This document shows, piece by piece, positions 6,466 to 9,017 of a stretch of DNA of 9,017 nucleotides. The position numbers and the translations under genes are program-made. Position 1 is the stretch's first letter. The number at the start of each line of letters is the position of its first letter. Below the pieces are notes generated by a model that saw only the letters and a program-made list of their open reading frames with translations, had not been told where the DNA came from and did no database searches. The DNA comes from Methanoregula sp. Its GTDB lineage: Archaea; Halobacteriota; Methanomicrobia; Methanomicrobiales; Methanospirillaceae. The stretch covers positions 9,714-18,730 of the forward strand of contig PMDE01000106.1 in NCBI GenBank assembly GCA_003154335.1, given 5' to 3'.

Positions 6466-7425
6466 GCATTTCTGAGCGCTCAGAACAAACCGGGCAATCA
6501 GTGCTTCCATCTGGATATCGCTGTTTGACCCTTCAGAAAGCCTGAAATCTGTTTCTCCCAGATGATCGATTAATTCAACCTTTAATCCCCTGTCCATGGG
6601 CTTCTGGACCAGTGCCCGATAGCACTGGTTAATTAATTCATTAGGTGCGATCCCGCGTTCATGGAGGAGTGAAGCAAGAAGGGTTTCGGCCCCATCAAAA
6701 TCTCCGGATAACGCGAGTTTCATAAGATCTTCGATCTCATCCGGCCTCGCTGTCGAGGTTATCGCATATACTCTCGTTTCGTCAATGGCCGAACTGATAA
6801 TTGCGGCACCCTGTAGTGCATTTATCGCCTTCCGCATATCTCCCTGTGCTATATAGATAATAGCCTCCACAGCCTCCGTCGTTATGCTGAGCCCCTCATG
6901 CAGCGCGATACGGCATACTTCTTCTTTAACCGCGACCGGCGCCAGAGGTTTAAAACGGTAAATTGCACATCTGCTTTGAATTGGATCAATAATTTTTGAA
7001 GAATAATTGCAGGAAAGAATAAACCGGCAGGTCTGCGCATAAGTCTCCATTGTCCGCCGCAGGGCGGCCTGTGCGTCAGTTGTCAGCGCGTCAGCCTCAT
7101 CTAAAAAAAGAATTTTAAAAGTTGCCTCCCCAAGTGGTGTTGTGCGGGCGAATTGTTTAATCTGGTTCCGGACCACATCGATCCCCCGTTCATCGGAGGC
7201 GTTCAGCTCACGGAAATTCAGCTGCCATGAATCCTTAAAAAATTCGCGGGCAAGGGTCACAGCAGCAGTTGTCTTACCTACCCCTGCATTTCCCGTGAAA
7301 AGCAGGTGGGGGAGGTTTCCCGACTTCACATATGACGACAGTCGTTCTACAATTTCATCTTGCCCAACTATATCGGTAAGCTTTAGCGGACGGTATTTTT
7401 CAATCCAGATAGTATGATCTTCCAT
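6460..7425 (-). CDS. rfcS: Replication factor C small subunit (clamp-loader ATPase)
   Basis: The protein (321 residues from the ATG) is the small subunit of archaeal replication factor C, which with the large subunit opens and loads the PCNA clamp on primed DNA. Motifs, numbered from the ATG: IWIEKYRP near the N-terminus, Walker A GNAGVGKTT (45-53), the ELNASDERGIDVVR segment after it, Walker B LFLDEADAL (106-114), sensor 1 SCNYSSKII (138-146), the SRC box with its arginine finger (151-153) and sensor 2 GDMRKAINALQ. The C-terminal helical collar domain follows and the length is usual; there is no intein. The ATG at 7425 has AGGA six bases upstream; a TTG at 7431 with GGAG six bases upstream is a real alternative adding two residues. 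It is the first gene of the minus-strand block and its TGA lies inside the mcm ribosome site. Confidence 0.96.
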   Translation of the reverse strand: MEDHTIWIEKYRPLKLTDIVGQDEIVERLSSYVKSGNLPHLLFTGNAGVGKTTAAVTLAREFFKDSWQLNFRELNASDERGIDVVRNQIKQFARTTPLGEATFKILFLDEADALTTDAQAALRRTMETYAQTCRFILSCNYSSKIIDPIQSRCAIYRFKPLAPVAVKEEVCRIALHEGLSITTEAVEAIIYIAQGDMRKAINALQGAAIISSAIDETRVYAITSTARPDEIEDLMKLALSGDFDGAETLLASLLHERGIAPNELINQCYRALVQKPMDRGLKVELIDHLGETDFRLSEGSNSDIQMEALIARFVLSAQKCR

Positions 7426-7440
7426 GGGCAATCCTGTCTC

Positions 7441-7450
7441 CTTTATATTA
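7441..7450 (+). promoter_or_regulatory. TATA-like box in the divergent intergenic region
   Basis: CTTTATATTA closely resembles the methanogen box A (TTTATATA), and transcription from it would start near 7470, giving a leader of about 100 bases before the DUF3821 gene. It abuts the ribosome site of rfcS on the other strand. The minus-strand promoter for rfcS must lie upstream, at about 7455-7500, but I see only weak candidates there (for example CTATAC around 7476-7481). Confidence 0.45.
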
Positions 7451-7542
7451 TTTTTTCATTTATTGATGATCGTTCGTATAGTGTTACACAAAGAACCTGC
7501 AATCGGGGAAATTACGTGCTCTTTTTAATGAATGTCATAATG

Positions 7543-7550
7543 TTTATCAT
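7543..7550 (+). promoter_or_regulatory. Second TATA-like element, placed for a leaderless transcript
   Basis: TTTATCAT is centred about 27 bases before the ATG at 7573. That gene has no Shine-Dalgarno match, so a transcript starting at or beside the ATG is a reasonable explanation. The match is weaker than that of the box at 7441-7450, so the two are competing proposals. Confidence 0.3.
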
Positions 7551-7572
7551 AAGGGTTTTGAAATTACTTTCC

Positions 7573-8595
7573 ATGCAAAGAAAACTTATCGCATTCGTTC
7601 TGGTAATCATTTGTTTGGTTGCCGTACCTGTTGGGGGCAGCACAGCTAAAATCGCTGCCGGTGCTCCCGTCTTTGTGGGAGAAAGCAATCTGGATATTTC
7701 CAATGCATTGAACAGTTGTCGGATAATAGGATGGTGGCAAAATGGAACAAATACCAGCGCTCTTCCGGATAATACCATAACTTTGTACGAGCAGAACACT
7801 TTGTCGGAAATAATATATCACTATAACATCAGCCCGGCGATATTTTCCGATCACAAGGGAAAATGGTATTGTATCGATAAAAAACCCTTAAAAGTTGTTT
7901 TTGAAGTATTTGATCCGCAACTTGGTATCAAAGTCTGGGATCTGGATCATAACCAGGATATCAGCGGAAAATCGGTCTCGGTCCTGACAAATATCACCTA
8001 TCGAGTTGATACAAATATGTATTCTGCACTCCAATCACTGAGTCGGCCTGATGTTACTCCCTTGGATTCATTTTTTTTCGTCTCGATGGTAGATCCTGTT
8101 GGTCAGAATGTCAATAATGTCTATACAGGTAGTACCGGAAATCCCAGAACGCAAATCCTGTCCTTCGATAAAGAACCCTTCATTTCTTCTTCACCTTTCT
8201 ACTGGAAAAATGGAAAAGACTGGGACCATACTGCCAGGAATACAATCGGAGAACCTCTCTACCCGTTAGGTACGTATACTTTTGTGATCAACCAGGACCT
8301 TAACCATATGGTGGAATCCTTTCAGTCTTCTGGTATCACAAATCTGACGAATGGCATTACGGACACAAAAACTGTTACTTTTATTAAAGACAACGTTTCC
8401 GGGGCTAAACCGGTTACTACACTGACCGCGATGACAACAATTCCTGCCACAACTTCTGATTCGACAAAAAACTCCGTATCAACCTCAGTTTCTCCATCAA
8501 CTTCAATTCCCCGGAAGACAACCTATTCACCCTTACCGGAGTGGATTGCCATACTCAGTTTGATCGTATGCTTGTTAATGATCAGAAAAAACTGA
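7573..8595 (+). CDS. Exported surface protein with DUF3821-like domain and C-terminal membrane anchor
   Basis: From the ATG at 7573 this is a 340-residue exported protein. Residues 1-25 form a signal peptide (MQRK, a hydrophobic stretch, then VPVGGSTA). The next segment, KIAAGAPVFVGESNLDISNAL and onward to IIGWW, is the opening I associate with DUF3821 proteins of Methanomicrobiales. The ectodomain has six N-glycosylation sequons (N57, N60, N85, N140, N257, N274) and two cysteines (C49, C100) that could pair. A Ser/Thr-rich stalk (about 280-318) leads to a hydrophobic helix (about 324-336) and the short basic tail RKN, so the protein is probably anchored in the membrane and extends into the cell envelope. 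In-frame ATGs at 7528 and 7540 would give a longer N-terminus, but the 7573 start gives the cleanest signal peptide. No catalytic motif is visible; function is unknown. Confidence 0.85.
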   Translation: MQRKLIAFVLVIICLVAVPVGGSTAKIAAGAPVFVGESNLDISNALNSCRIIGWWQNGTNTSALPDNTITLYEQNTLSEIIYHYNISPAIFSDHKGKWYCIDKKPLKVVFEVFDPQLGIKVWDLDHNQDISGKSVSVLTNITYRVDTNMYSALQSLSRPDVTPLDSFFFVSMVDPVGQNVNNVYTGSTGNPRTQILSFDKEPFISSSPFYWKNGKDWDHTARNTIGEPLYPLGTYTFVINQDLNHMVESFQSSGITNLTNGITDTKTVTFIKDNVSGAKPVTTLTAMTTIPATTSDSTKNSVSTSVSPSTSIPRKTTYSPLPEWIAILSLIVCLLMIRKN

Positions 8596-8612
8596 TGAAA
8601 TAGCGCAATCCA

Positions 8613-8619
8613 TTTTTTT
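8613..8619 (+). terminator. T-run after the DUF3821 gene
   Basis: Seven consecutive T residues lie 18 bases after the stop codon, consistent with an archaeal oligo-T terminator. I see no stable stem before it. The same bases form the front of the TATA-like element for the next gene, so both roles are possible. Confidence 0.35.
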
Positions 8620-8622
8620 ATA
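8615..8622 (+). promoter_or_regulatory. TATA-like box upstream of the TPR gene
   Basis: TTTTTATA sits about 44 bases before the ATG at 8662. Initiation some 25 bases downstream would leave a leader of around 18 bases that includes the GGAG ribosome site. Spacing is therefore right for an independent promoter, although readthrough from the preceding gene is also possible. Confidence 0.45.
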
Positions 8623-8649
8623 CGGAATTAAATTCAATAAATGTGAAAC

Positions 8650-8653
8650 GGAG
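8650..8653 (+). promoter_or_regulatory. Shine-Dalgarno site of the TPR gene
   Basis: GGAG is eight bases before the ATG at 8662. It fixes that start and contrasts with the neighbouring DUF3821 gene, which lacks such a site. Confidence 0.6.
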
Positions 8654-8661
8654 AAATCCTA

Positions 8662-9017
8662 ATGAAGTTTTATAAATTTCTCATGGTAATTCTCATTATT
8701 TCCGGGTTGAGTCTTTCCGTAATGGCTTCAGACTCATCGGATCAGCTGAACTCTGCCGGGGCACTCTATTCAAAAAGTGTTGATCTTGCAAATGCCGGAA
8801 AATATGATGAAGCTCTTCAGGTATCTGATCAGGCACTTGCTCTGAATGTGACTTCAATGGATGCCGTTATTCAGGCTAACCGGGCAGGTATTCTGGTGAT
8901 GCTCGGTCGATTTGAAGAAGCAAATGCAGCAGCAGATGCGTCCATCGCCCGAGAAGGAAATCTAACAACCGCGCATTCGATTGCATGGTATAATAAGGGG
9001 AATGCGCTTCGATCTCT
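8662..9017 (+). CDS. Secreted tetratricopeptide-repeat protein, C-terminus outside window
   Basis: The frame opens with ATG and stays open for 118 codons to the window edge; I translated it by hand. Residues 1-22 (MKFYKF, then a hydrophobic core ending in SVMA) are a signal peptide or N-terminal anchor. The rest is helical with TPR-type spacing: one repeat around 33-66 (AGALYSKSVDLANAGKYDEAL, with the G-Y-EA-L signature), a second around 69-99 (AGILVMLGRFEEANAAADASI), and the start of a third (AWYNKGNALRSL). Two-helix repeats of this kind make protein-binding scaffolds, so outside the cytoplasm it probably acts in complex assembly or as part of a cell-surface protein; the partner is unknown. 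A downstream domain could lie beyond the window. The gene follows the DUF3821 gene in the same direction, 66 bases away. Confidence 0.85.
   Translation, partial: MKFYKFLMVILIISGLSLSVMASDSSDQLNSAGALYSKSVDLANAGKYDEALQVSDQALALNVTSMDAVIQANRAGILVMLGRFEEANAAADASIAREGNLTTAHSIAWYNKGNALRS

Noticed and set aside
4344..7425. Inteins in rfcS or mcm
   Set aside because: These genes are frequent intein hosts in archaea, but both are of normal length and their Walker A and B motifs are uninterrupted.
7414..7572. Longer N-terminus for the DUF3821 gene, starting inside rfcS or at 7528/7540
   Set aside because: No ribosome site precedes these ATGs, and a start at 7573 gives a standard signal peptide. The 7528 and 7540 starts are not fully excluded.
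1..9017. CRISPR array, tRNA or rRNA genes, insertion sequence or attachment sites
   Set aside because: I saw no regularly spaced repeats, no tRNA-like arm pattern, no transposase-like protein and no terminal inverted repeats anywhere in the window.

Overview
The window reads as chromosomal DNA from a methanogenic archaeon, most probably of the order Methanomicrobiales. The evidence is the gene content: an archaeal-type MCM helicase, a clamp-loader small subunit, an archaeal NMD3 homologue, a DUF424 protein, a tRNA wyosine-pathway aminocarboxypropyltransferase, a methanopterin-type dihydroneopterin aldolase (MptD), an archaeal CoaBC, and a DUF3821-type surface protein of the kind common in Methanomicrobiales. 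Upstream of several starts are matches to the archaeal anti-Shine-Dalgarno sequence (AGGTGA, GAGGAG, GGAG). The order-level assignment comes from family knowledge, not from a database comparison.

Positions 1-7425 form one dense minus-strand block. In transcription order it runs rfcS, mcm, mptD, a TatD-like metal hydrolase, DUF424, nmd3, taw2 and coaBC, the last cut off by the left window edge. The genes overlap (ATGA overlaps at 916-919 and 2835-2838, and 3992-4005 shared by mptD and the hydrolase) or lie 3-13 bases apart. The single wider gap is 49 bases in front of DUF424 (3129-3177), where a T-rich tract could end one transcript or start another. The block therefore looks like one long operon or two abutting ones: a replication and pterin part (rfcS-mcm-mptD-hydrolase) and a translation and cofactor part (DUF424-nmd3-taw2-coaBC).

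Positions 7426-7572 are a divergent intergenic region with a good TATA-like box on the plus strand. To its right, on the plus strand, are two exported proteins. The first is a DUF3821 surface protein (7573-8595) with a signal peptide, six N-glycosylation sequons, a Ser/Thr-rich stalk and a C-terminal membrane anchor. The second is a secreted tetratricopeptide-repeat protein (from 8662) that runs off the right edge. They have their own promoter-like signals, and their upstream DNA looks more AT-rich than the housekeeping block.

Most of the window is core archaeal housekeeping, and I found no clearly new system. The points most worth a second look are a lysine in place of the usual acidic metal ligand in the TatD-like hydrolase, altered active-site motifs in CoaBC, the placement of the uncharacterised DUF424 protein beside nmd3 and taw2, and the undefined function of the DUF3821/TPR pair.
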